DNA of 64,000 nucleotides, taken from the NCBI GenBank assembly GCA_023653785.1, contig JAMKCH010043925.1, positions 1 through 64,000 on the forward strand, read 5' to 3'. The notes beneath the pieces were generated by a model. It was not told the DNA's origin, searched no databases, and saw nothing but the letters and a program-made list of their open reading frames with translations. The position numbers and the translations under genes are program-made. The stretch comes from Ophioderma brevispina (Eukaryota; Echinodermata; Ophiuroidea; Amphilepidida; Ophiodermatidae). This document shows, in pieces, positions 1-12,760 of the stretch (its first letter is position 1; each line of letters begins with the position of its first letter).

Positions 1-412
1 TAAAAGTGGACCTGACCCCCCACCAAAAAGTGAGCTTTCTTGTCAATTTTTTTTTCTAACTTTAACCTTTTTGTCAAAAAATCAGAAAAGTGGACATTTT
101 TCCCCTTGTGGAATTTTTTGGGAGTATCTGCACGCCTGCATACGTGCCTGAGTCACTACTACTTTTTGGAATACCATTGGATGTTTATATTGTATGAAAC
201 TATTGGCAACACATGAAATTAAAACTTATTTTTTACTTGACTGTTAGAGTTGAGGGCAATGACATCACTGATGCTAGTCACTGGGTACCCGACATGCTTT
301 GGGAGGGTTGATATGAATGTGGTCAGGTTCTCTTTGCAACATACGTTTGCATTTGTTGTGTTGTTTTCTAGAGATGTGTTTAAGAAATTGATTTGATAGG
401 TTTTGTTGAAAT
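1..412. other. Intergenic, no supported feature
   Basis: AT-rich sequence with oligo-T runs near the start. I see no exon-like reading frame, RNA gene or clear repeat here. Confidence 0.5.
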
Positions 413-797
413 ATGCCCTGTTCCAACTCTACATTTGAACCAATAACAATCCATGTCTTGCTGATTGACAAACCTTGTGTATGCACCATTGGTTAGCTAA
501 CACTGTCCCTGATTACTGAATTCCACAGCTGGTGGTTTCCCTGCAGCATTGAACTCCAGTTAATACTAGAGGGTCTTCGAGTGCCAAATTGTGTAACAGT
601 AGTTCAATACGGATAAATCGCAACTCGTCACAGTGCGGCAGTTCACACTCCATAGGCAAACGTTTTACACAATTTGGCACTCGCCATTGGTGGCTATAGT
701 CAGGGACAGAATTAGCTGACATTGTGCATACACAAGGTTTGTCAATGAGCAAGACATGGATTGTTATTGATTCAAATGTAGAGCTGGAACAGGGCAT
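413..797. mobile_element. Foldback MITE-like element, 385 bp
   Basis: Left arm 413-515 begins ATGCCCTGTTCC and right arm 696-797 ends GGAACAGGGCAT. The arms are near-perfect reverse complements over about 100 bp. A second nested inverted pair lies inside, built on 'gtgccaaattgtgtaa' near 580 and its complement near 665. The trinucleotide AAT flanks both ends (410-412 and 798-800) and could be a short target duplication. Reading frames on the minus strand here merely translate the two arms. The superfamily is not recognised. Confidence 0.75.
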
Positions 798-2226
798 AAT
801 TTTTAAAGTTAAATGTTCCTTTACTCGCAGACAAAATAAATCATGTCAGTAAACTTTCTGCTTTAATAAGCTTCAACTGTTCACAGGTGATTATTAATGG
901 GACAGACATCTGTTCTGCACTATTAAATTATGTCAGATGCACAATTCTGTCACTGACTAGAGCAAAATTGCCTTTTGGCACAGAATCTTTTAAGTTCTAT
1001 ACAGCCCATAGTGTTTTGAATTAATTGTAATCTAGATATATTTCAGTTTGTTTGCATATAATTCTTTGTTGTGTGCTTCCTTTACAAACAATTGCAATGT
1101 GGCAGTAAAATTGCTTACAAGACAATGTGTACTTGCAATACACGTATGTCTGTTGCAAGGTACCTTTAAAAATTATATCCCTTATGTCCCTACAGGACAT
1201 GACTAGCAACCGACTATCAGAAAAAAGGAGTAGCGTTATCAGTGGTTTGTTAGATCTAGGAGCACTTTCCCCATGAACACAAGGGCAGGGTCCGCTCCGT
1301 TATTTTGAAAGTGGCAAAAAATGTCATTTAGGGATTTAAGGATATAGGGTTACATTTTTTTTTTAAGTTTAGTAGGTATCAAGTAATACTTAGCAATATG
1401 GAAATAAATATATGTTCAAAGATTGCACACCCTAGGCGGTTTGATCATTTTCCTCTTTAAGGCATTGATTTGGCCTTAGTCAATACTTCGTTCCGACCTA
1501 TCAAATTAATTTTTTCCAGGAACTCTGATTACAGGGAATAAAGCGAAATTAGTTACACCAGCATCCAGGAGTTTGCTACATGATAATTCAGGAATCACTT
1601 TTGTAACATTTCACTTTTCAGGCAATTGTAATATGCTGGCAGGGTATAGGAATCAATCATTTTGTCAAATGATTCACTCTTGATTAAATGATCTTTGATG
1701 CATAGTCCATCAATATGCAAAAATCGGTTCTGATAATATACAAAGAACTGGATAATTGAGTTTGTTTTTTGAAAATATGAACTTTCAATGAAACTCAAAT
1801 ACGTTATTAACAAGATTATCACCATTACATTTAATTTGACATTTAAGAGATTCGGCAGCTTTCTAGAAATGATCTTTTAATCAATTTCTCAATTTGACAT
1901 GCTTTATTAACCAAGCTTGGTTTCACAAAATTTATTAAAAAAAAGAATCACATCATCATTACTTGAGATTGAAAGTAATCAATCATTTCTTTTAAATCTG
2001 GTCTATCAGGTTTCAACAAATTGCGGTTATTCAACTGCAGGTTTAAACAAATTAAAGTCTGACTCAGAGATTTCGAAATATTATTTTTTTGGAAAATAGT
2101 CAACTAGAACTAAAGATAGTAACCTAAAATGCACAATTCCGAAATTTGAGATGAATCGGATTTTTCGTTTTGATGCAGTAAACATTTATGTGTAGTATTA
2201 CGTCCCATAGGATACTGTGTATAACA
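798..2226. other. Intergenic, no supported feature
   Basis: About 1.4 kb of AT-rich DNA. The reading frames are short, lack splice or start context, and show no recognisable domain. Confidence 0.45.
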
Positions 2227-2248
2227 AAAATTCCGGATCCGGAATTTT
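2227..2248. repeat. Perfect 22-bp palindrome
   Basis: The sequence centred on ttccggatccggaa reads identically on both strands for 22 bases. It lies alone in AT-rich DNA. It could be a dimeric protein-binding site or the tip of a decayed foldback; nothing adjacent decides which. Confidence 0.7.
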
Positions 2249-4981
2249 ATAACAAAGTTGTGATTTTCTATATGAAGGAATTCGATTTAAGCTTAGCAAT
2301 TTCGCACAGAGATTAGTATATGGACAAGCATTATGTACATGCAAAAAACACGATTTTTTTTGGAAATTGAGGGCGCCCTCCTCAGGAAATCTCTGAGTCG
2401 GCCTTTAAGTCACTGTTTCTCTTTGAAAGCTCTTTTGGGTGTGGAAGTCCAGTCTTGTAAACCAATGTATGGTTAATAATAATGGATGTATTTCATGGAG
2501 CAAGTGCATCAGCTGTTCTTGTGATACATGTATAAAAATGAAGTGACACTCACACCAATTATACAGGTACATCCACAAAGTAATGGTCTCTGAGAAAGGT
2601 TTGATCAAATCAATTGAAACAAAATAAAGCAATGGCATATTGTTAATTTACAGTGAAGTTGCTAAGTGTTCCTGCCCTCAAAGAGGATCCAGCGGTAGGT
2701 ACACAAGGACATAGAGCGACTTTGTTATTTTGCAGCCAGATGAACTACTATATGGGTAAGTTGGTTGAGTGTCTGCTCTCACAGAAAAGATTCACTAGAA
2801 CAAACCCATGGCAAACTAGTACAACATGCTCATCCATCATAATCAGGATTGTTTATTGCCATAAAGCATATTTTACTAAACCCACAAATTTAAGGACTTC
2901 ACATTCATATTGACATTGCTTCATCACATCCAAAGATCACAGACATGCACCATAAAACCACAAAGTCTTTATATCACCACTTGTGCAGTTGTGGTTGTCT
3001 CCTGTTCTTATCTTCTTACAACATGATACCCATATATCAATGGATCACAGCGAATGGTCAACAAGTGTGAAGTCATTGAACTGGGCTCTGAAAAGGAGAA
3101 TAGGCCTATAGAGGAAATCCCTTACAGATGGGCAGTAATGTCAGCATGCAAAATTAAACTGGGCACCTGCAAGGTACTCGTTTTTTAGGTACATCCTCCT
3201 ACTATAAACTCTGAGCCAACTATTAAGAAGAAAATTCCTTGATTTTATTGTAGACTATTCAATGTGTAAGTTCTGTGAAAGACCAGTCGTCCAACACTAA
3301 TGGTGTGGGCTCTACCTAACAATTCCTACAACCATAAGCATCATTTAAAGGTAGTTAATATTTCTCTTTTACTGAGCAATGCTGAAATAGTCTTTGTAAG
3401 GCCATCGTGGAGAAACACTATTTTCTGAAAACACACCGGTCCTGAAAATGCAGTGAGTTGTCAAATTATATTAAAAATTTGAGTCCAGTAAAGAAAAATA
3501 TTGAAATGAACTCATTTAACATACTCTAAATCAATTTGCATGTTTACATTGTATGAATATTCCAGTAGAAATTAATATCTCTATTTTTACTGACTGCTAG
3601 TTGGTGGCAGTGACATCACAGCCACCATTCATTGTGCACCTGGCAGATTTTGAAAGTTACAAAGTCAGTAACTCACATACCACACTGTTGTTTTCTATAG
3701 ACATGTTTAACCTGATAGGTGCTAAGTGGATCAATACCACAGCTGTAAGTAGCAGTCACAGGGGGAAACATCTGGAATTAAATTCTGTACATTCTGAACA
3801 TCCAAATAAGTGGAAATATTTGTTGTAGGGTTGATTTCAGTATGTTTCAATATTTTTCTTGGCTGGACTCCTTGAACTTATACTGTTCACTAGCTCACAG
3901 AGCATGTAAAGTGTAACATAACTGTTATATTACATAGGTTACTTACAGCACGGGGCAATTCACTTTCCCAACTTGTGATTTACGAGCAGTTAGGGATGAA
4001 GTTGTAGCCCTGTCTATTAAAATATGCAATTGTCCTGGACAACGACCTCGTATAGAGTTGATTTCTTTGAACTAATTAATACTGAATAGCCGTCATGATT
4101 GTGTCTAGTGTCCAATCAATCATCTGATTTTTGTATTTACAGAGACACTGGCACATTTGAAAAAAATAGATGCGTCCCTTACGATTTTTCAAAATCGATA
4201 TTTTTGCATGGTTGTAAGGCGTTTATATACAAAAGCCCTCACGCCGAAATGATTAAGGACCAAGCAGCTCCTATGAGTAAACAGAACGATTTATAACTTA
4301 ACGTCGTCGTCGACGTTACATTCAGCAGACGACGAAAATGGCGTTTAACACACAAGAACAACGCACGCCGTATGCATTGTTTCCCACGCTATTGCACACT
4401 GTTTGATTCGTGTCTATAACCTTTGTGGTTTTAAATATCAGTGAGTATGAGTCAAAAATATTCATGAATGTATTACACATTTGTGATTAAGTTGTGGAAA
4501 ACTTAAAAGTTGCCTACAATTACCTGGATGTCTTTATCCTCATATCCATGTCCCTAAGCTGTTTTGGGTTATGTTATTTTTATGTGTAAATATATCTCTG
4601 TTCTTTGAGAGCAAATTGAAGAAATTTCATATTTTGTGAAATGCCAGTGCCGCTTTAAGCAAACAGGATAATTGGGTGTTATGTCCTCAGCTAAACCAAA
4701 AATGTGACCAGCAATGAACAACTTCACCCCAATTGGTTGTAAATCAGGACTGGGACAAGTAATCATCACGCCCTGGTTATTTCATATGAACATAAACATA
4801 ATATCCATAAAAATGAACATGTGTATGAGACCAAAGTTAATAGTGTGGGACTTATTTAAAAAAGCTTTAGCACATTTTTATTCAGCCTAATGGTTACTTC
4901 TATACTATTAAGTAATGACCTATGTGAAACTGTATTTCCAAAACCCCACACACATTTTCCATTACCATCACAACCTTTATA
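2249..4981. other. Intergenic, no supported feature
   Basis: About 2.7 kb of AT-rich sequence with scattered reading frames of 60-86 codons. None shows a domain, a repeat-independent compositional bias, or a convincing pair of splice sites. An acceptor-like tract ends near 4140 (ttgtatttacag), but the frame after it is not recognisable. Confidence 0.4.
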
Positions 4982-6172
4982 CGGGTGTCCCAGAATGATT
5001 GGTACCCATCGATACCCAAATGTTTTTTTTTTTCCATAGAAAATCAATAACATTAGGTAATTTGGTTTAATATCCAACTTCAATATACTGTAACCTTTCA
5101 TAAGATTTGAATCATAAAATCGGACTAACGCAAAGTGAAAATACCCTAATTTGTGTAGAGGGTTGCTGATTTCATCCTTTGGGCTAAGTGAAAAAAATGT
5201 ATGTTAACTTTTCCTTCTTCTGGCAAGCTTTTTTACAACATGCATTATCCCTTTGGGAATTCGTTATTAAACACTCAAAACGTGTGATTGTGGTACCATA
5301 GAGAGCTGTTGTCCCCTTTTTCCTTCGATCCAAAATGAGTACTAATATGCCCGGTACGACGTCAAATGATGTCATAAACCTCGCTAGACAGTAACGCTCA
5401 GTGGCCACCAGCATTATGCCTATTATATACTATTTTGGTACTGTTTCTGCCAGATTAAAGCACTAAAACCCTCTGTATGTATATAAAATCTGTCTTTTGC
5501 CATTATTTAGAGCCAACAACAACTTTAAATCTGATAGTCCTAATGTTTTGGTGCAAAATTGAATTTTCTCGCCTATTGTGCACGTTTTGTTTTCTGAATT
5601 GACAATTTTTGCTTTGCTGCCATAATGACTTTATGACGTCATTTGATGCCATAAAGGGTATGCTGGTACTTATAAAATCTGATAGTCCTAATGTTTTGGT
5701 GCAAAATTGAATTTTCGCCTATTGTGCACTTGTGTTTTCTGAAATTGACAATTTTTGCTGCCTAATGGTCTTTATGACGTCATGTGATGCCATAAAGGGT
5801 ATGCTGGTACTTATCTTGGTATCAAGGGAAAGAGAATGATCATAGCTATCTATTGGTACCAAAATCAAAAGTATCAAGAGTAAGAGATTTTCGAAGGAGG
5901 ATAATGTGATGCAAAAAGGCTTGGTAAGTCGAGGGATACACACACATACATTTTTTTCACTTAGCCCAAAGGGTGGAATCAGCACCTCTAACACAATTAA
6001 GTGTATTTTCACTTTGGTTAGTCCGATTTTTATGATTCAAAATTCCTATGAAAGGTTACAATATAATGAAGTTGGATATTAAACCAACTTACCTAATGTT
6101 ATTGATTTTCTATGGAAAAAAAAATAAAACATTTTGGGTATCGATGGGTACTAATCATTCTGGGACACCCTG
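4982..6172. mobile_element. Non-autonomous DNA transposon with ~225-bp TIRs and TA target duplication
   Basis: The left end reads CGGGTGTCCCAGAATGATT. The right end is the complement of CAGGGTGTCCCAGAATGATT. Both are flanked by TA (4980-4981 and 6173-6174). Arms 4982-5206 and about 5948-6172 match closely as inverted copies; weaker inverted similarity continues inward (about 5326-5400 against 5760-5830). The TA duplication fits the Tc1/mariner superfamily, but no transposase frame is present, so that assignment is an inference. The centre contains a tandem duplication annotated separately. Confidence 0.8.
5527..5814. repeat. 148-bp tandem duplication, two copies
   Basis: Copies begin at 5527 and 5675 with the same 'aaatctgatagtcctaatg' start and end at 'gctggtacttat'. 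They differ by small indels. The duplication lies within one inner flank of the 4982-6172 transposon, making that element asymmetric. Confidence 0.85.
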
Positions 6173-6646
6173 TATGTACACTATCCATTAATATTTAAAG
6201 GCATATAATACATACATTTTATGCAAAATGACAAAATAATATCTGTTGAACAAAATTTTCTTCATAACATGTATATATGTACAGTTATATCTACACATGC
6301 AAATACATATTTCAACAAGAATGCAGCATTAAAATTCAGTCCAATTAAAGTGAGGTGTTATAACTGCATATACCAGACAAACATGAATATAAACATGATT
6401 ACAATACTTTGTCAATAGTGCTAAGAGAATAAAGCACTGTATTATATACATATTTGAACCTTTAAGCATAGCTGATATGCATACATTGTGTTAATTAAAT
6501 TTGCTATGCCTTATGGCGAGGTAACCAGACAGATTATAAGAGATCGAGACAAGGAATTTAATGCAAAACCAAGGAAGTTTATCTTTAAATGTTAATCTTT
6601 CCTCAACAAAATGAGCCCCAAGAGAATGTTGCTTTATCCTCGCTAA
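6173..6646. other. Intergenic, no supported feature
   Basis: AT-rich spacer between two inverted-repeat elements. The one plus-strand frame of about 65 codons has no recognisable content. Confidence 0.45.
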
Positions 6647-6926
6647 TGCCCATGATATACTTGCCGTCGCAGCGTGCGACTGCAAAATCGCTAGTGAAAA
6701 ACGCTCACAGCGTTTTGTCAATCGCTTCCAGCGTCAAAGTCGCTGGGAGCGTCTGAGCGATTGAGTTGAATTAAAGTCAACTGGCTTGCGTGGGCTTGTG
6801 TCAAGTCGCTTGGGTATGCTAGCGACTTATCGATTAGATATCGGCAGTCGCTTTTCCAATAAGCGACGGAAGTGATGTCATAAAAAAATCGCTACGCTCC
6901 TTGCGACTGGTAGTATATCATGGGCA
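6647..6926. mobile_element. 280-bp MITE with TAA target duplication (PIF/Harbinger-like)
   Basis: The termini are TGCCCATGATATAC and its exact complement, directly flanked by TAA on both sides (6644-6646 and 6927-6929). The interior is rich in 'gcgactt/aagtcgc'-type sequence and forms further imperfect inverted pairs. A 3-bp TWA duplication is the hallmark of PIF/Harbinger elements, so that superfamily is likely. No coding capacity is visible. Confidence 0.75.
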
Positions 6927-7079
6927 TAAGAGTCCTCCAGAAAGGTTTTAAGTGCACCAGTCATATATAAACTGTCATACAAGTTTTGAATGGTTTTATG
7001 AGATAGAAATATGCATGTGATACATTTTGGTAAGCATGGTTACGATCTGCATAGGAATGCATTTAAGCTATATTCTGAT

Positions 7080-7345
7080 TGGGATTACGGTACTGTGGTC
7101 ACCATAACGACTGCACAGTGATTGCAGTTGATTTGCGAAGTCATTCCAAATGACTAGGTGATTTGGGAAGCGATCCTTTATGACTGTAGGTCATTTGGGA
7201 CCCATTATGTGATGGTAGGTGATTTGGGGAATAAATAACGGTAGGTCATCTATGAAAGTATGTTTAATGGATGCACATTTGGATGTCGTCTTTAATGATG
7301 GCAGATTGTCTGCTGGAGCCATGCTTAATGTATGTCATTTTAGAA
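7080..7345. repeat. Degenerate ~30-bp minisatellite
   Basis: Loosely repeated units resembling 'gactgtaggtcatttggga' recur about every 30 bp, with heavy divergence. There is no coding frame. Confidence 0.5.
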
Positions 7346-8777
7346 GTTGCTTTACATGACTGGTATATGACTATATTCAATTTTTTTACCTCTGTGCGGT
7401 GATGTCATAGCCTTGACGTAGCTTTTACGCATGTTTCAATATATGGTCTTTGTGTGTTTGTGTCAAAATGTCAGTGCTTTAAGTCAGTGCAGACAGCTGT
7501 GTGCCCACCCAAACCTTGTCCATTATAACAAGCAAATAATGTCACTTGAAAGCAAGAAGTATGTAAGCACAATCACTGCCTTATGTTGTACTTAGGCCTA
7601 AAAAGATGTTTGTTTGCTGTAATGGAGGAAAAATTTTGAAGTCGATCAGTCGGACTTTGTTTAAAGATGAGCTTCACACTGTTTTACTCTACAATGAATT
7701 CAACTATTTAGAGTTTTTTTCAATGCCATAGCAAAGATGTTGTTTAGTTGTATTGCTTGATGTTTTTTCGTCTTTGTGTGGGTAATTTTTTTTAATTGTT
7801 AATGGAAATCATGGGTCAATCGGCAGATTTTTTTTATTTTGTGCTAATTTGCATAAAATTTGAGTTGGCAAGGTTTTCTAGCATCAGTCAGGATATGCCA
7901 AACAAACTTCTTTTTTTTGTGCCATATCAGGCGCAAGCTATGAGAATGTTACAACAACATTTGTCAATTCACTAATTTCAGATATCCCACAATGCAATGT
8001 TAAGTGAGCTGACGCTGTATCATCAACACAGGTATGCATGTGTATTATAGGTTCATTGGTTTCTGAAACTTTCAAGGAATTCTCTTCCTAGTAAATGAGT
8101 GTGAAGGTTCAAGACATCATCTGGTCACATTACAATGCAATTTTGGAAATGAGTAAATAGACATAGAAAATGTTACCACAGTAAAATGGAGAAACCCCAG
8201 GCAAAATCTCTTTTAGGGGGTGGTTAACATGTGTCAGTGTAATGTAATGGCTTTCACTGAGTGTCCAGGAGCCATTTCAAGGGTGGACCCAAGATTATGG
8301 TATTCTGAGGTGCATACCCAGTGGGGGAAAGGAAAGAGTACCCCTGGAGGGAAAAATCTCAGAAAAATTATGAAGGCCAAAAGACAAAAAAGAAAATATA
8401 ATAATGAGGAGAGGAGGTATCAGAATTTAACAACATGCCAGCACTACTGCCTCACACAGTGTCATGAAGACACTATTTCAAATCGCACTACATCATATGC
8501 TATTATATCATAGGGGATTTAATTTAGAAGCAGGAAGCAGTACGGACTAGAAACCAAATGCACATGAAATCGCAGGCTCGACCAAGGTTTGAACATGGGA
8601 CCACAGTTGTGCGAGGCATGGAAGACCCCTGTGTCAATCTGATCCCCAAATAAAATATCAGATGGATTAGGAAGATCAGTGAATTCTTCCTTCATGGACA
8701 AATTAGGCCTGGCTGTGTACCTGCATACATGATAAGCCTTTGAGCCTTTCGACCCCATTCTGTAAAGGTTTTAACAC
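7346..8777. other. Intergenic, no supported feature
   Basis: About 1.4 kb. The frame at 8220-8513 is the longest on the plus strand, but it lacks a domain and has no supporting splice context. Confidence 0.4.
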
Positions 8778-8837
8778 TGGTTTTTGAGATGGCTTCCCAA
8801 ATGAGAGCAGCTCATTCAGGAAGCCATCTTAAAACCC
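8778..8837. repeat. 60-bp near-perfect hairpin
   Basis: Arms around 'gagatggcttccc' and 'ggaagccatctt' pair over about 27 bp with a short loop near 'agcag'. Related single-arm sequence (aaatggcttcccaaatga) occurs near 47,726, so this is probably a decayed dispersed foldback. Confidence 0.65.
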
Positions 8838-10081
8838 AGATGATAGCAGCCAAGTCTCCTTCAGTAAAGCAACTTGCCCAAAATGAATCAAAATAGATTA
8901 CAGCAATACAGACTGCAAACCATTAACTGCTTTGATGTGGGCTGGTCATGGGTGTTCCCCTGGCATATATACGACTTTGTTTTGATATGTTAATAATACA
9001 TAAGAATCCAAAAATAACCTTCTCTAACTCCAACGGTTTTGAAAAAGAAGATATTATTGCTTGACAACATAAAAATTCTGAATTTTTCTCCAAGATTATG
9101 TGTTAAACCAATGATGATGTCTAAATTTGGGATTTCTTGGCAGCCACCGCATGTTAAAATCCACTGTCTTAAGATTAAGCTTGTTTGGACTCATGCATTT
9201 TTCATGCTGATTCCAATCATTGTCAAAAAATATATAATTTGGAATTTAAAAAATAAGAGAAAATTGAACATTTTGATTTTTGAGTGACTATACAATGTAG
9301 TCACCCACAGGGCACAGAGTGTTAATGACAATTTAGTCAACACCAAGTAGGCACTAAGCACTTACAACCTTCTTCCATTCACCCATCAATTATTTCTGCC
9401 TTATTTCTTGTGCATCCAATCTTCAGAATGGCACGGATGTTTTAACTCTTGCAAGGCTAACGCCACAAACATTGACCAGTGAGAACTTGCTTCAGGATTA
9501 TTAAACCTCAAGTACTAACATTCCTAAGTTTTGTACGCACCAACAAGTCTTTACCATACCTATCTATCACCATACACCACCCCGCGACGTCCCTGTCCCT
9601 ATTTTCCCAAGACATTTCTTGCTAACTGATAACAGCATGAAAGCAAACTTTGCTCAGTAGCTGAAAGGATAATTTACTCTCCGCACGAGAACAGGTGAAA
9701 CTGGGCCTGTGCTCACGTGTCCTAGTTATGGGCAATTAAGAGAGACAATACTTGCACCTGCTTGTAACATGAATTAAAAGTGTTGCCAATTTACAGAGTG
9801 AGACTTTATTGCTTTTCTCTTTACTTCTCTCCCACTCTCTTTTGGAGGGTATTAAATGTAGCAATATCTGAAGTCCCTTTGGTCTTACCCCGGGTGATAA
9901 AAAATAGAAAGCGATACACTTTTCTTGATGAAGGTTGCAATTAGGAAGTTGTTTTGTTACAGTTGTTCAGAAGGGTATTTTGTTTTTTGTTTATTAGTTG
10001 ACGAAAAGCAGCCCGTTTTTTTAACAATCCACTCCCAATTCCAGATCAATGCAGCACTAATTACTTTTTAATTAAAACAAT
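8838..10081. other. Intergenic, no supported feature
   Basis: AT-rich sequence without a recognisable gene, RNA or repeat boundary. Confidence 0.4.
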
Positions 10082-10470
10082 ATTCCACTGCTGTCTAGTA
10101 GCTCCCACTTATGTAAAGGTATTGAAAGAGCCACAGAGGGGCTTACACAAAATTAATATTTGCCAAGGCCAGTTCTGTCTTACGGTTGGGTACAATATTG
10201 CAACCCTTTGTTACCTATTTGAAATAATGGTTGAGGTCCAATCACTAATAAAATCTCAATTCCCATGGCGCAGTTCAATAGCTTTCATTTCAATAGTGTA
10301 TTGAGCAAGTACACCCCTGGTTTTTTAGTATGATTTATGATACCCAGAGCATACATGGTCAGCTGCTGTTAACATGGTCAGCTGCTGTTAACATGTGCCC
10401 ATGCAAGGCTACTGAACTGAGCCCTTGGTAGAGAGCATGCCTTACCGCATAGTGAATGATGTTTGACACT
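10082..10470 (+). repeat. Dispersed repeat family A, copy 1
   Basis: From 'attccactgctgtctag' onward this matches 14,149-14,550 on the same strand, and 40,404-40,640 in inverse orientation. Shared segments include 'ctcaattccc..ggc.cagttca.tagctttcatt' and 'acacccc(t)ggtttt'. At 10,356-10,394 a 19-20 bp unit (catggtcagctgctgttaa) is doubled. The class of element is not recognised and no coding frame is conserved between copies. Confidence 0.7.
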
Positions 10471-10597
10471 TGCCCAAGGTCCAAACAGTAATGGATCTGT
10501 GTCTGTTTTCCACTTCATATTGATTTCTGTCCCAACATGTACTAAAGTGACTGACAACTACCCACCTTTCCTGTTCTTACCAAGACAATAAAGGGGG

Positions 10598-10905
10598 GGG
10601 GATAATATTATGGCTTTTATAAAGCGCCATTCCTACAAGATTACGGCACTGTTGCCTATTATTATTATGCTGCCATCAGGAAATCGTCACAATCATTTCG
10701 CTTCATCTAGCCCGGCAGCTGGCCAAGCGCACAATCCTATCAGCACTTATATTGTAATATTCCCCACAACAGCTACCCAAATATCGTTTGGGTCGACGAG
10801 GCAAGCGAGGTAAAGTGCACAACACATTGGCCGCAGTGGGGCTCTAACCCACAAACTTTGGATCATGAGTCGGCAGTCATATCCACTGGACCACATGTGC
10901 ACATC
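10598..10905 (-). mobile_element. tRNA-derived SINE, minus strand
   Basis: Read on the minus strand, 10,900-10,830 contains a Pol III A box (TGGTCCAGTGG) and, about 33 bases later, a B-box-like GGTTAGAGCCC, as in a tRNA head. The anticodon stem does not pair, so this is not an intact tRNA gene. The body ends near 10,610 with 'ggcgctttataaaagcc', a tail type common in animal SINEs. The adjacent run of C (minus strand) and ATA-rich tail fits a SINE 3' end. Length is about 310 bp. Confidence 0.6.
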
Positions 10906-12479
10906 CTTAGAAAGACCCCACTTCTTTTACTTTGTATTGACATAAGAATTCCAAAGATGAGAGGTGCATATGAAAGTTCATAATCATTGAAGCAAGAAAT
11001 GGACCAAGGATGTTATTATAGACTGGCTATGGATAACCAGTCCTTTCATGTGCAGTGTACCATGTAGGGCACTAACATGTTAGCTTTTGTGCAAATTTAT
11101 AATTACAAAATTAACATTTGTGTGTACTGTGGGTGTTTTGTTGTTGGCTAAGTAGGTTGTTAGTGTGCTTTGATGTGCAATGATTACGTGAGCATGCTAA
11201 CAAGTGACTTGGAACCAAGCTGCTAAGTATCATGGGTAAGGCGCATTTTTCGGTTCATCCTCTATGTAAGACCTCATGAAATTAGCCTAGCATGAAATCT
11301 TCTATAAGAGGATCAAAGGATTACAAGGATTGTACAGCTTTATTCCGTAAAAGAGTCTTTACTCTAGTCTAACTCATGAATATCTTACACCAAGGTAAGG
11401 CGCATTTTTCACCTGTGGCCAAGAATATTGCCCAGGACCCGAAACTTTCAGCCCACAGACTCTATACATCCTGGTTTACGATTTTGACAATGCACTTACA
11501 TTGCTGACCACCCTATATTAATCTGAAATAAGTGAGTGGAATAACCTGTGACCGCTTTGTTAAATTTGAACGGACCCGAAACAGACAATAAGGTGTCAGC
11601 ATTTCAATTAAAACATTGCTTGCAATCGTTGGACCCCACTGAAATGGACCATCATTGAAACATTCCTTATCAAGCCTTCAGAGGCACAATAGTAGGGGAG
11701 ATATTTTTTGCACAATAGCATACCATAATGACAACCACAAATTAGAAAGTAGCAGTTGGGGGAACATTTACAACTATGCAAGCTGTCAGTGAAGGCAAGA
11801 CACTCTCTAGGCAGTTGGGGATTATTAAGTCAGTCTTAATTCATAAACAATGATCCTTGAGAGCTTATACCATTACAATTACACTTGCACCTGTTGTATT
11901 GGTGATCTTGAAAACTATGGCGGAAGTGCCTATTATCAACATGGTTCACCTTTGTATGTGAGATGGTAATTAGCTTATTAGCTTGTATGGCATTTCCTAA
12001 AACCCAATTTCAATGTCACACTACGGATCATGATCAATGTGTCTGTAGTTGGTACCTGTCATACAATTTGAAGGGTGGAATTGAAGGTTTTTCTGCAATT
12101 TGATTGAATGGTGAGATTTAAAAGGGACTGTCGGTGATATATCTTATTAAATCAAACATTTAAAAAAATCAATAGAAATCATATTTGTGTCTGTAACAAC
12201 TAGGTATCCTAATACACTCTGCAAGTGATAAGACCAAAACCAACCAAACAAGCACAAATTGGATATTTTAGTCATTACTGTCTTTATGGACACTAAGTTC
12301 AACACATTAATTGCATGGAGATTGATATCTTTGACCACCGCTGTTTTCTTCCTTTTCTGATAAATTTTCATTTGGAAAAAATAATTTGACTGCTGTTGGC
12401 TAATGTTAAATAAACAACACCACCTAAACGATTGTTTTTAAAAAAAAATTGCAGTAAAATGCTGTAATAGAACATGAAA
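10906..12479. other. Intergenic, no supported gene
   Basis: About 1.6 kb. The only structure seen is a short repeated phrase, 'ggtaaggcgcatttttc', at about 11,235 and 11,395. Confidence 0.4.
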
Positions 12480-12760
12480 AATAACATGCAATATTCATAA
12501 CCTGGTTACTTGGCATTCTGGAGGTCAACATCACATATTACTTAATGTCATTTAATCCATGCACAAAATGAGAGTATGAGAATATCTTCTGCCGTGCTAA
12601 TTATATTGTGTTAATTATCCAGCACTACTATTTGAATTGATTGTTGGATTATATGCAGTAATACAGGGTGAAGCAAAAAGAGGAACTCTGATGATAAATT
12701 CCATTAAATGTAAAGCCTTCTCAAAGTCTGAAGAACCCTGATGATAAAGACTTCATGTTA
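12480..12760 (+). repeat. Dispersed repeat D, uninterrupted copy (empty-site paralogue)
   Basis: This matches the interrupted copy at 14,105-15,335. Shared landmarks are 'catggcattctgga', 'atatcttctgcc', 'ttaattatc', 'tatatgcagtaatacagggt' and 'ccctgatgat'. At 12,611-12,614 it holds a single TTAA exactly where the other copy carries a TTAA-flanked element. It therefore documents the pre-insertion site. Confidence 0.7.

Noticed and set aside
10831..10905. Possible tRNA gene with CAT anticodon
   Set aside because: A and B boxes are present but the anticodon stem does not pair and the sequence continues into a SINE body.
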